Part shown: in pieces, positions 1-7,062 of the stretch
How positions within the stretch are numbered: position 1 is the first letter of the stretch
Layout of the letters: each line of letters starts with the position of its first letter
Source of the DNA: Campylobacterales bacterium
Lineage (GTDB): Bacteria; Campylobacterota; Campylobacteria; Campylobacterales; Arcobacteraceae
DNA: 10,553 nucleotides
Direction of reading: 5' to 3'
NCBI GenBank assembly: GCA_027064245.1
Contig: JAMOPZ010000276.1
Span: 1-10,553, forward strand
The notes under the pieces: generated by a model
The model's input: only the letters and a program-made list of their open reading frames with translations
Databases searched by the model: none
Told to the model about the DNA's origin: nothing
Translations under genes and position numbers: made by a program

Positions 1-485
1 ATATAATTTTTTGCTTTAGTCTTTTGTATAATATATGGTATATGATCACCCAATAATGTACCAAAAAATATAAATGCTGGTATATTTTTTAATTTTCTTT
101 TTTTAGTAATATCAAAATTATTTAAAGCTTGTTGTATATCAAAAATATCTTTTGCAATATATAAAATATTTGATAAATAAACATTATTACTATTAAATGG
201 TTTTGTAAAAATAGGAGTTACAGTATTGTAAATAGTTTTTTTTAAGAGTAAAAAACTATTATATGTACTATTTGTTAAATCTTCTTTTTTTATATTTTTT
301 TTATATTGTTCTAAAGATATTTGATATAAATAAGTATTTTTCATTTTATCAAAGATATTATAACTATTCTTATAATATTTTATAATGTATCTTTTTTCAT
401 TTTTTATAATAGAATTTAATTTTGTATAAAGTTCTAGATCATATTCTTTAAAAAATAACATATTTCTTATATATAATTGTTTCAT
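1..485 (-). CDS. Partial Maf/DUF115-like protein (N-terminal 161 residues), runs off left edge
   Basis: The minus strand is open without a stop from an ATG at 485 to the window edge, giving 161 complete codons of an unfinished protein. The N-terminus (MKQLYIRNMLFFKEYDLELY) is followed by a Lys/Asn/Tyr-rich helical region. Around residues 140-150 comes FIFFGTLLGDHIPYI, which resembles the 'FGxGLGYHI' nucleotide-pocket segment of motility accessory factor (Maf) / DUF115 (MptE-like) proteins. In Campylobacterota that family is linked to flagellin glycosylation. The family call is from memory of this motif and of the N-terminal style, so it is tentative; the reading frame is firmer. No Shine-Dalgarno precedes the ATG. 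A TATGAT at 497-492 sits 7 nt upstream of it, so the mRNA could be leaderless, or the gene could be co-transcribed with the helicase 49 nt upstream. An in-frame ATG at residue 9 is an alternative start. Confidence 0.65.
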   Translation of the reverse strand, partial: MKQLYIRNMLFFKEYDLELYTKLNSIIKNEKRYIIKYYKNSYNIFDKMKNTYLYQISLEQYKKNIKKEDLTNSTYNSFLLLKKTIYNTVTPIFTKPFNSNNVYLSNILYIAKDIFDIQQALNNFDITKKRKLKNIPAFIFFGTLLGDHIPYIIQKTKAKNY

Positions 486-534
486 AATAAAATCATAACA
501 TAATTTTATTAAGAGGATATCTTAAATGAAATAA

Positions 535-2586
535 TTATTGAATTAATTTTGCCTCTTTTAAAAAAGTACTAGGTACAAAATCTAACTTTTTTATCCTATC
601 ATAAGATGCATAACTAAGATATAATATATCTTTTGCTCTAGTTACTGCTACATAAAAAAGTCTTCTCTCCTCCTCTAGGCTTCCACCTTTGCTCATTAAA
701 GTTCTATTTGGAAATCGTCCCTCCATAAGATCTACTACATAAACCTCTGTAAACTCCAACCCTTTACTAGCATGAATAGATAACAAATTTACCCCACCAC
801 CTTGAGTAAGTTCCCCTCCACCTAAAATCATACTATTTATAAAATTCTTTAAATTTGTATGTCTAAGTGAAAGTTGTTTTAGTGTTTCTACTTTTCTTTT
901 TGCTTTTAACAATGCAGTTTGTTTGATATTTTCATTTATAGTTCCATCTTTTTGTTTTGCTCTTCTTGTACAAAGTGTATCTAGTATATCTGCATATAGT
1001 TTATGGGCTTGGATATGCTTGATTATATTTGTTGGATTTGATATTCTTTTTAACTCTTTTATTAATTTGTATAGTTCATATAAAAATATTCCACCTTCTA
1101 ATGTAAGTTTTGGATGTTTTAAAATAGAGTTATTTAAAAACTTTTCATCCCACCCTAGATTTACAAATTTTGCAGTTGAACCCATCTCTAAAAAATGATC
1201 AAAAAGACCTAACTGTACATTTGTAATTTTTGTACTTTCATACGGTTTTCGTATATCATAGTCAGGGTTAAAAAGTCCATCAAAAATATCTCCATGACCC
1301 ACTTTTAAGAGTGCGTCAAAGATATCTTTTGCTATTGCTTTTCCTATATTTTTACCATACTCTACTATATGAATAAATGCCATCATATCATTATGATTTA
1401 TTAAAAGTACCATAAGATCAAGTATAGCTTTTATCTCTTTACTATCAAAAAAACTATGCCCACCTTTTCTTTTGCACTCTATTCCCATATCCCTTAAATT
1501 GGCTTCTATACCATCTGCACTTGAGTTATTTCTATAAATTATTGCTATATCATTTCTATTTGTTATACTTTGTGAAATCTTTTTTGCTATAAATTCATAT
1601 TGGATATAAAGTTCATCAAATTGAAGTAGTTTTGGTATATATGTAGATTGATCTCTTATAACTTCTAATTTTTTTTCATAGATTCTAGGGTTATGTTCTA
1701 TTACTCTATTTGCAAGATTAAGTATCGGAGCTAATGAACGGTAATTTTTTGTCAAAGTATGCACTACAGCTTTTGGATATCGTTGATCAAAAGATGAAAT
1801 AATACCTATATCACTACCATTAAAAGCATAAATACTTTGATCATAATCCCCAACACAAAATAGAGATTTTGGTTCCTTGTGCTTTACATTCTCTTTTAGA
1901 AAACCATCTAAAATCTTACCTTGAAGAGGATTTGTATCTTGATACTCATCTACAAGTATCTCTGTAAAATTAAATTCATTCTCTTTTTGAAGTTGTAGCA
2001 TCTCTAAAAGTAGATCATCAAAATTTACATACCCGTACTCTTTTTTTATTTTATTAAACTCATCTACAACATCTTCATATATAAGTGTATAATCTTTATG
2101 ATCATTATTTTTTTTTAATATCCATTGCTCAAATGTCTCATTATAGCTACTATTTAGATATAAACTATATATATCATATAGATATCCTCCATCATATGGC
2201 TTTACATCGTTATATTGTACTATAACTCTTTTTTCATAGATAGATTTAAAAAGTGTTTTTAGTTCACTTGGTTGCTTTAAAGTAATATTTTTTTCATACT
2301 CTTTTAAAAGCTTATAACTAACACTATGAAAAGTACCACTTACAATTTTTTTTGCTGTTTTTTCATCGAAAAACTTAGCAACCCTACTTACCATCTCAGA
2401 TGCTGCTTTATTTGTAAATGTAAGTAGTAATATCTGCTCTGGTTTTACACCCTTGTTTAGCAAATAACCAATTCTACCTACTATTGTAGATGTTTTTCCA
2501 GTTCCTGCACTAGCAATTATAAGATTATGCCCTAAAGGAGCTATAGCAGAATCTAACTGCTCTTTATTTAAATTTGATAATGGCAT
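535..2586 (-). CDS. UvrD/Rep/PcrA-family (SF1A) ATP-dependent DNA helicase
   Basis: This 683-residue protein has a complete set of superfamily 1A helicase motifs, so it should be a 3'-5' DNA translocase acting in repair or replication restart in the cytoplasm. The Q motif (LNKEQLDSAI) is at residues 6-15 and Walker A (ASAGTGKT) at 25-32. Motif Ia (LLLTFTNKAASEM) is at 53-65, Ib (SGTFHS) at 83-88 and Walker B (VDEYQDTNP) at 212-220. Motif III (GDYDQSIYAFNGSD) is at 246-259, IV (NYRS) at 281-284, V (VNLLSIHASKGLEF) at 599-612 and VI (EEERRLFYVAVTRAK) at 638-652. The length matches Rep/UvrD/PcrA, and I see no fused nuclease domain. I cannot separate Rep from UvrD or PcrA by eye. The ATG lies 1 nt after the cytochrome stop codon, and AAGAG just upstream may serve as its ribosome binding site. 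It is the last gene of the tight operon from the ABC-F gene, an unexpected partner set for a helicase. Confidence 0.93.
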   Translation of the reverse strand: MPLSNLNKEQLDSAIAPLGHNLIIASAGTGKTSTIVGRIGYLLNKGVKPEQILLLTFTNKAASEMVSRVAKFFDEKTAKKIVSGTFHSVSYKLLKEYEKNITLKQPSELKTLFKSIYEKRVIVQYNDVKPYDGGYLYDIYSLYLNSSYNETFEQWILKKNNDHKDYTLIYEDVVDEFNKIKKEYGYVNFDDLLLEMLQLQKENEFNFTEILVDEYQDTNPLQGKILDGFLKENVKHKEPKSLFCVGDYDQSIYAFNGSDIGIISSFDQRYPKAVVHTLTKNYRSLAPILNLANRVIEHNPRIYEKKLEVIRDQSTYIPKLLQFDELYIQYEFIAKKISQSITNRNDIAIIYRNNSSADGIEANLRDMGIECKRKGGHSFFDSKEIKAILDLMVLLINHNDMMAFIHIVEYGKNIGKAIAKDIFDALLKVGHGDIFDGLFNPDYDIRKPYESTKITNVQLGLFDHFLEMGSTAKFVNLGWDEKFLNNSILKHPKLTLEGGIFLYELYKLIKELKRISNPTNIIKHIQAHKLYADILDTLCTRRAKQKDGTINENIKQTALLKAKRKVETLKQLSLRHTNLKNFINSMILGGGELTQGGGVNLLSIHASKGLEFTEVYVVDLMEGRFPNRTLMSKGGSLEEERRLFYVAVTRAKDILYLSYASYDRIKKLDFVPSTFLKEAKLIQ

Positions 2587-2587
2587 A

Positions 2588-3007
2588 TTACTCTTGATAC
2601 TTCTTTTTATTTATAAGATAATAATATATAGATTTTAGCTCCTGAGGTGTTAAAAAATATGTAGGCATAACATGACCATAGATAAGTTTTTTACATATAT
2701 TTGTTTTATCAAATTTCTTTTTTGGTTTTTCAATATTTGGATCTAAAACAGCTTGAAAGGTATCAAAATCTACATTTGTAATATTAGGTGATTTTATAGT
2801 ACATTTATAACTCTTTTTATTATGAATATGGGTAAATGTTGCTATTTGTTTCCCTTTGGCATCTTTACCATGACATTTTGCACAGCTTATACCTCTTGGT
2901 TTATTATACAACATTTTTCCATACTCATATTGAGTAATAAAAGAGTCATCTTCACAATAAGATATAGAATAACTCAAAATAAAAAGAATTATAAACTTTA
3001 TTTTCAT
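2588..3007 (-). CDS. Mono-heme class I-like c-type cytochrome, periplasmic
   Basis: This 139-residue protein carries one heme c attachment site, CAKCH, at residues 42-46. A likely distal methionine ligand is Met114 in GHVMPTYFLTPQEL, the usual order for small class I cytochromes c. Residues 1-18 form a Lys-started hydrophobic signal peptide, so the protein should be exported and matured in the periplasm. Cys69 and Cys105 lie outside the heme site and could form a disulfide. Cys18 is at the end of the signal peptide, but Tyr at -1 makes it a poor lipobox. The start is 3 nt after the stop of the 75-residue membrane protein, which has a periplasmic-facing C-terminus, so the two may cooperate; this is inference from position. 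The electron donor and acceptor are unknown. No good Shine-Dalgarno is visible, and translation is probably coupled to the upstream gene. Confidence 0.88.
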   Translation of the reverse strand: MKIKFIILFILSYSISYCEDDSFITQYEYGKMLYNKPRGISCAKCHGKDAKGKQIATFTHIHNKKSYKCTIKSPNITNVDFDTFQAVLDPNIEKPKKKFDKTNICKKLIYGHVMPTYFLTPQELKSIYYYLINKKKYQE

Positions 3008-3010
3008 ATA

Positions 3011-3238
3011 CTAAAAATTAAATACATCAAAATTAAAACCAAAAAGGCCATCTGTCTCTTTTGGTTTTATATTTTTAAGACTACTGCTAACACTATCTTG
3101 ATATCCTGTATCATCTATAAACATACCTAAAACCATAATAACAGCCATAATTAATATTAAAAAATATGTTAGCCATTTTTCTTTTATAAAGAAATTTATA
3201 TTAGCATCTTTTAGCCATCGATTTAGATGATCTACCAT
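3011..3238 (-). CDS. 75-residue single-pass membrane protein, function unknown
   Basis: I do not recognise this protein. It has a short positively charged N-terminus (residues 1-22, with RWLK and KEKW). One strongly hydrophobic segment follows at about 23-42 (LTYFLILIMAVIMVLGMFID). The polar C-terminal tail of about 33 residues ends in an aromatic-rich stretch (GLFGFNFDVFNF). The positive-inside rule suggests the tail is in the periplasm, on the same side as the cytochrome encoded 3 nt downstream. The ATG overlaps the stop codon of the upstream microprotein in ATGGTAG, which suggests translational coupling. There are no Cys or metal-binding clusters; the single His (residue 4) is on the cytoplasmic side. 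A role as anchor or assembly partner of the cytochrome is a guess from context. Tight spacing on both sides supports it as a real gene. Confidence 0.72.
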   Translation of the reverse strand: MVDHLNRWLKDANINFFIKEKWLTYFLILIMAVIMVLGMFIDDTGYQDSVSSSLKNIKPKETDGLFGFNFDVFNF

Positions 3239-3303
3239 ATAATCTTCAGAAAAAATACTACTATTAAAACAATAAAATAGACAATAAATCCAACAGCTGA
3301 CAT
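3232..3303 (-). CDS. Candidate 23-residue transmembrane microprotein
   Basis: An ATG at 3303 opens a 23-codon frame ending in TAG at 3232-3234. The peptide starts MSAVGFIVYF and ends FFLKIIW, and is almost one continuous transmembrane helix with a single charged residue, Lys20. The start is 3 nt after the ABC-F stop codon, and the end overlaps the start of the 75-residue protein by 7 nt. The neighbouring junctions of this operon are 1 or 3 nt, so leaving this frame out would create an anomalous 68-nt hole. The ribosome binding site is weak (AAGATAAG upstream, inside the end of the ABC-F gene). Random hydrophobic frames do occur in AT-rich DNA, so coding status is inferred from spacing, overlap and composition. 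I know no family for it. It recalls tiny single-helix subunits of respiratory complexes only in a general way. Confidence 0.5.
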   Translation of the reverse strand: MSAVGFIVYFIVLIVVFFLKIIW

Positions 3304-3306
3304 AAT

Positions 3307-4899
3307 CTACTTATCTTCTTTTGTTGCTAAAAACTCTTCATAAGTACCATCAAAATCTATAATAGTACCATCTTCTTGAATCTCTATAATTCTTGTAGCA
3401 AATGCATCAAGCAACTCTCTATCGTGAGATACACAAATCACACTTCCTTCATATGCTCTAATACCCTCACCCAAAGCTATAATAGCTTCAAGATCTAAGT
3501 GATTTGTAGGTTCATCTAGTAGTAAAAAGTTTCTTTTTTCTAACATAATTTTACTAAGCATCATTCTATGTTTTTCGCCACCACTACAGTTCTTGATAGA
3601 TTTTTCTTGCTCTTGACCATTAAAAAGCATACGACCTAGACAATTTCTTATCTCTGCTATATCCGCTTGTCTATCAAAATCTCTTAACCAATCATAAAGA
3701 GTATGATCCCCTTGAATTATATCTGTAGTATTTTGAGGAAAATAGCTAACTTGTGCAGTTGCTCCCCATTTTACTTCACCCTCATCTGGCTTTATATTTT
3801 CCATAAGTATTTCACAAAGTGTAGTTTTACCAACACCATTTGCTCCAATTAAAGCAATTTTGTCTTTTTTCTCCATCATAAAGCTAATACCATTTAAAAC
3901 TTTTTCATCACCATATGATTTATGGATGTTTTTTACCTCTAATATCTCTTTGCTTATTGGTTTTTCTTGCTTAAATACAATAGATGGATCTCTTCTTGAG
4001 CTTACCTCAATAGCTTCAATATTTAGTTTATCTAGTTGTTTTTGTCTTGAAGTTGCTTGTTTTGCTTTAGATGCATTTGCACTAAATCTTCTTACAAAAG
4101 CTTCTAGTTCCTCTTTCTCTTTTAATTTCTTTTCTCTTGAAACTTGGTTTTGTTTAGCTATTACCGTAGAAGCTATATACCAATCATCATAAGTACCTGT
4201 AAACTCTCTTATTTTTTTGAAATCTACATCTAGTATATGTGTACATACTGCATTTAAAAAGTGCCTATCGTGAGATATAACTACCATAGTCCCATCGTGA
4301 TGTTGTAGTTGATTTTCAAGCCATGCTATTGTATGCATATCAAGGTTATTTGTAGGTTCATCAAGAAATAATATATCTGGTTTTGGAAATAAAACTTGAG
4401 CTAAAAGAACTTTAAATTTATCTCCACCTGTAACAGTACTCATAAGATCCTCATGAGTAGATGCAGGAAAACCTAAAGACTCAAGTATTTTTGTAATCTT
4501 TACATCGTACTCATATGTAGGATCCTCTTCACAACATATAATTTCTAGTTCACCTAATCTTTCACCTATCTCATCTGTATACTCTTCTAGGTAAAGTTTC
4601 TCTTTCTCTTTTATAGCATCATATAATCTTTTATTCCCATATAAAACTGCATCTGCTAAAGTAAAATCTTCAAAAGCATATTGGTTTTGTCCTAAAACTC
4701 CTACTTTTTTTCCACTTTGTATTTGAACTTCACCCTCTGTGATATCTTCTTCACCACTTAGCATTTTTAAAAATGTAGTTTTTCCTGCACCATTTGCACC
4801 AATAAGTCCATATCTCTTTCCTGCATTTAAAGATAGATTAATATCTTGAAATAACACTCTTGGACCAAAAGCTTTTTTTAAATTTACAATTTTTACCAT
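3307..4899 (-). CDS. ybiT: ABC-F family ATPase, YbiT-type, ribosome-associated
   Basis: This 530-residue protein has two ABC ATPase domains and no membrane domain, as in ABC-F proteins that bind the ribosomal E site and act on stalled or initiating ribosomes. Its length equals that of E. coli YbiT and the sequence resembles it throughout, for example RFSANASKAKQATSRQKQLD at 271-290. NBD1 has Walker A GANGAGKTT at 34-42 and Walker B with Glu181 (LFLDEPTNNLD). NBD2 has Walker A GANGVGKTT at 352-360, signature CSGGEKHR at 438-445 and Glu463 (LLDEPTNHLD). The linker (P-site tRNA interaction motif) spans about 240-315. The first signature is degenerate, TGGDKFK at 157-163; YbiT from E. coli also lacks the usual SGG here, so this supports the subgroup. 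AAGGGA (4914-4909) is the ribosome binding site. It is the first gene of a compact minus-strand operon, transcribed from a TATAAT at 4940-4935. Confidence 0.93.
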   Translation of the reverse strand: MVKIVNLKKAFGPRVLFQDINLSLNAGKRYGLIGANGAGKTTFLKMLSGEEDITEGEVQIQSGKKVGVLGQNQYAFEDFTLADAVLYGNKRLYDAIKEKEKLYLEEYTDEIGERLGELEIICCEEDPTYEYDVKITKILESLGFPASTHEDLMSTVTGGDKFKVLLAQVLFPKPDILFLDEPTNNLDMHTIAWLENQLQHHDGTMVVISHDRHFLNAVCTHILDVDFKKIREFTGTYDDWYIASTVIAKQNQVSREKKLKEKEELEAFVRRFSANASKAKQATSRQKQLDKLNIEAIEVSSRRDPSIVFKQEKPISKEILEVKNIHKSYGDEKVLNGISFMMEKKDKIALIGANGVGKTTLCEILMENIKPDEGEVKWGATAQVSYFPQNTTDIIQGDHTLYDWLRDFDRQADIAEIRNCLGRMLFNGQEQEKSIKNCSGGEKHRMMLSKIMLEKRNFLLLDEPTNHLDLEAIIALGEGIRAYEGSVICVSHDRELLDAFATRIIEIQEDGTIIDFDGTYEEFLATKEDK

Positions 4900-4934
4900 A
4901 AAATTATATCCCTTGTTTATTAATTATATTAGCT

Positions 4935-4940
4935 ATTATA
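4935..4940 (-). promoter_or_regulatory. -10 element for the ABC-F operon
   Basis: On the minus strand the bases 4940-4935 read TATAAT, preceded by GGA. Transcription would start near 4928, leaving a leader of about 30 nt that contains AAGGGA, 9 nt before the ABC-F ATG. A second TATAAT at 4908-4903 lies too close to the start codon to be the functional element. No -35 is recognisable, as is usual for sigma70 promoters in Campylobacterota. Confidence 0.65.
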
Positions 4941-4968
4941 TCCAATTAACTTTTAAACTAAAATTTGA

Positions 4969-4974
4969 TATTAT
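4969..4974 (+). promoter_or_regulatory. -10 element for moeA, probably giving a leaderless mRNA
   Basis: TATTAT at 4969-4974, preceded by TTTGA, lies only 8 nt before the moeA ATG at 4982. A start site 6-8 nt after the -10 would coincide with or directly precede that ATG. There is no purine-rich Shine-Dalgarno upstream, which fits a leaderless transcript. An upstream TATTAT at 4934-4939, on the strand opposite the ABC-F promoter, is an alternative that would give a 36-nt leader still lacking a ribosome binding site. Confidence 0.5.
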
Positions 4975-4981
4975 TATTGTT

Positions 4982-6193
4982 ATGAAAAAATTTATAAATT
5001 ACAAACAATCACAAGAGATTTTAAACAATATAAAAGTGGAGTTTATACCAACTCAAAAAGTTTATGTAGCTTCAAGCTTAGGTTTAGTTCTAGCCACAGA
5101 TATAATAGCATCTTCAAACTCTCCAGAGTTTGAAACATCTGCTATGGATGGCTATGCTATAAAATATGAGGATCAAGAGTTAGATTTTATAACAATAATA
5201 GATAAAAATCCAGCAGGATCTATTGTAGAATCAACAGTATCAAAACAAACTTGTATCAAAACTTTTACAGGATCACTTATGCCAAAAGGTAGTGATACTC
5301 TTATACCTATAGAAAATGTAACTGTAAAAGATAATACAATTATTATAAATGAGAAAGTAAATCAAGGATATAGTGTAAGACCCGTAGGTGAAAACTATAA
5401 AAAAGATGAGATTTTAATAAAAAAAGGTACTGTTATAGACTTTGCACACATAGGTGTAATGGCTAGTTTAAATATAGTGCAAGTTGAAGTTTATATCAAA
5501 CCTACTGTTGCAATAGCAAGTACAGGTAGTGAGATACTAGATGTTGGGCAAGATCAAACAAATGATGCCCAAATAAGAAGTTCAAATCATCTTACTTTAG
5601 AAGCAATAGCTACAAAATATGGTGCAAATGTAGTACAAATGGGTGTAGTAAAAGATGATAAACAAAGTATTACAAACTTACTAAAATCAGCTTTAAATAG
5701 TGCAAATATAGTTGTAACAACAGGTGGTGTTAGTGTTGGAGACTATGATTATGTAAAAGATATCATCAAAGATACTCTAGGGTGTGAAGTACTATTTCAA
5801 GGGGTTATGATAAAGCCAGGGCAACATATACTTTTTGCAAAAAAAGATGATAAGTATATAGTAGGACTTCCAGGATTTGCATACTCTAGTACTATTACAT
5901 TTTTACTTTATATTTTACCTTTAATTTTTAAATTTAAAGGCTCAGATCAATCTTTAACAATAGTAAAAGCTATAGCAGACCAGTCATATCCTAAAAAAGC
6001 AAAAAATAAAATATCATTTGCAGCTTGTAATGTAGAGTATAAAGATGGAGCATATCATATAAATTTTGATGATAAAAGAGATGGAACAAGTGCAATTTTA
6101 ACAAATATGTTAGGCAATATAGCACTTTTAGTTCAAGAAGAATATACAGAAGATATAAAAGCTGGAGATATAGTAGATATAATTCTTTTATGA
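4982..6193 (+). CDS. moeA: MoeA-family molybdopterin molybdenumtransferase
   Basis: MoeA inserts molybdate into adenylylated molybdopterin to make molybdenum cofactor in the cytoplasm. The 403-residue product has the family length and motifs in order. These are SAMDGYAI (53-60), TGSLMPKGSDTLIPIE (96-111), STGSEI (180-185), TTGGVSVGDYDYVKD (246-260), IKPGQHILFA (277-286) and GLPGFAYSS (295-303). The last is usually GLPGNPVS, and the GED segment is GEN at 136-138, so two conserved active-site positions differ. That fits a divergent second MoeA paralogue, although I believe the FAYSS form is common in Campylobacterota. The frame is open back to an ATG at 4913, but homology begins at MKKFINYKQS, so I chose the ATG at 4982. 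It overlaps the next gene in ATGA, so the two are probably translationally coupled. No other molybdenum cofactor gene is in the window. Confidence 0.9.
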   Translation: MKKFINYKQSQEILNNIKVEFIPTQKVYVASSLGLVLATDIIASSNSPEFETSAMDGYAIKYEDQELDFITIIDKNPAGSIVESTVSKQTCIKTFTGSLMPKGSDTLIPIENVTVKDNTIIINEKVNQGYSVRPVGENYKKDEILIKKGTVIDFAHIGVMASLNIVQVEVYIKPTVAIASTGSEILDVGQDQTNDAQIRSSNHLTLEAIATKYGANVVQMGVVKDDKQSITNLLKSALNSANIVVTTGGVSVGDYDYVKDIIKDTLGCEVLFQGVMIKPGQHILFAKKDDKYIVGLPGFAYSSTITFLLYILPLIFKFKGSDQSLTIVKAIADQSYPKKAKNKISFAACNVEYKDGAYHINFDDKRDGTSAILTNMLGNIALLVQEEYTEDIKAGDIVDIILL

Positions 6194-7062
6194 AAAATAT
6201 AGCTATTTTTGGTGGAAGTTTTGATCCACCGCATATAGGACATGAGACTATTGCTTTAAAAGTTTTAGAAAAATTAGATATAGATAAACTTTTTGTTGTA
6301 CCTACTTTTTTAAATCCTTTTAAATCAAATTTTCATCTAACTCCGCAAGTAAGATTAGAGCTTTTAAAAAAACTTTTTTTAAACAATAATAAAATAGATA
6401 TATTAGATTATGAGATAAAACAAAAGAAAAAAACTCCAACAATACAAACAATAAAATTTTTAAAAAAGCTTTATAAAAATATAAAAAATATATATTTAAT
6501 TATAGGTAGTGATAATTTAAAAGATCTATCAAAATGGGATAATTTTGAACTTTTAAAATCAAAAGTTAAGTTTGTAGTTATTACAAGAGATGGTTTTGAA
6601 GTAAAAAATGATATAATACAATTTCAAACAATAAATTTCGATATAAATATAAGTTCTAGCTCTTTAAGAAAAGATCTAAACTTAGATTATATTCCAAAAC
6701 AAATACAATATGAGGTACTAAAACATATGGAACAAAGAATTAACAATATAGTAAAATCATTAGATTTTAACAAAGCAGAAAATATAGAAGTTTTTGATCT
6801 AACAGATAAAAATTATATAGTAAATCAAGTAGTTATTGCAACTGCACTAAACAACAGACATACTTTTGCACTATTAGAGCATCTAAAAACAGATATAAAA
6901 CCAACTGGCGAAGAGTTTTTAAGAACTGAAGAGGATGGAGACTGGATCATTATAGATTTAGGAGATATTATAATACATATTATGACTCAAGCTCATAGAG
7001 ATAAATACTCTTTAGAAGAATTTTTATCTAACTTTGAAGATAGCAATAAATCTGATTATTAA
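6190..7062 (+). CDS. nadD-rsfS: Fused NadD (NaMN adenylyltransferase) - RsfS (ribosomal silencing factor)
   Basis: One continuous 290-codon frame holds two complete proteins. Residues 1-179 are NadD, which adenylylates nicotinate mononucleotide in NAD synthesis. It shows GGSFDPPHIGH (8-18), IGSDNLKDLSKWDNFELL (105-122) and ISSSSLRKDL (154-163), matching the family GGSFDPxHxGH, GxDxxxxxxxW and ISSTxIR motifs. Residues 180-290 are RsfS (DUF143/Iojap). That factor binds protein uL14 of the large subunit and blocks subunit joining when nutrients are short. It shows NIEVFDL (198-204), QVVIATALNNRH (213-224) and DWIIIDLGDIIIHIMT (251-266), then YSLEEFL (273-279). The two genes are often adjacent in bacteria; here no stop separates them and there is no linker. 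Met180 is exactly where a separate RsfS would start, with GAGG 11 nt upstream, so a second internal product is possible. The start overlaps the moeA stop (ATGA). Confidence 0.92.
   Translation: MKNIAIFGGSFDPPHIGHETIALKVLEKLDIDKLFVVPTFLNPFKSNFHLTPQVRLELLKKLFLNNNKIDILDYEIKQKKKTPTIQTIKFLKKLYKNIKNIYLIIGSDNLKDLSKWDNFELLKSKVKFVVITRDGFEVKNDIIQFQTINFDINISSSSLRKDLNLDYIPKQIQYEVLKHMEQRINNIVKSLDFNKAENIEVFDLTDKNYIVNQVVIATALNNRHTFALLEHLKTDIKPTGEEFLRTEEDGDWIIIDLGDIIIHIMTQAHRDKYSLEEFLSNFEDSNKSDY
6712..6729 (+). promoter_or_regulatory. Possible internal ribosome binding site and start codon for RsfS alone
   Basis: GAGG at 6712-6715 is followed after 11 nt by an in-frame ATG at 6727-6729 (Met180 of the fusion). 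A protein starting here would be 111 residues, the normal length of RsfS. The spacing is longer than ideal, so the site may be weak or a relic of formerly separate genes. Confidence 0.35.

Noticed and set aside
509..525. Hairpin TTAAGA / TCTTAA between the helicase and Maf-like genes
   Set aside because: It has only 6 bp of mostly A-T pairs and no T-run on the minus strand, so it is too weak to call a terminator.
923..1198. Plus-strand open frame of 91 codons
   Set aside because: It lies antisense within the helicase gene, which has all its motifs; the translation has no recognisable domain.
2822..3130. Plus-strand open frame of 102 codons
   Set aside because: It is antisense to the cytochrome and the 75-residue gene; the Ile/Lys/Tyr-rich composition is that of complementary AT-rich DNA.
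3860..4192. Plus-strand open frame of 110 codons
   Set aside because: It is antisense to conserved ABC-F sequence; Ser/Phe-rich shadow.
4903..4908. Second TATAAT on the minus strand just before the ABC-F ATG
   Set aside because: It is only 3 nt from the start codon, so transcription would start inside the gene; it is the spacer after the AAGGGA ribosome binding site.
4913..4981. Upstream ATG extension of moeA by 23 codons
   Set aside because: It would overlap the promoter region, has no ribosome binding site, and the MoeA similarity starts at the ATG at 4982.
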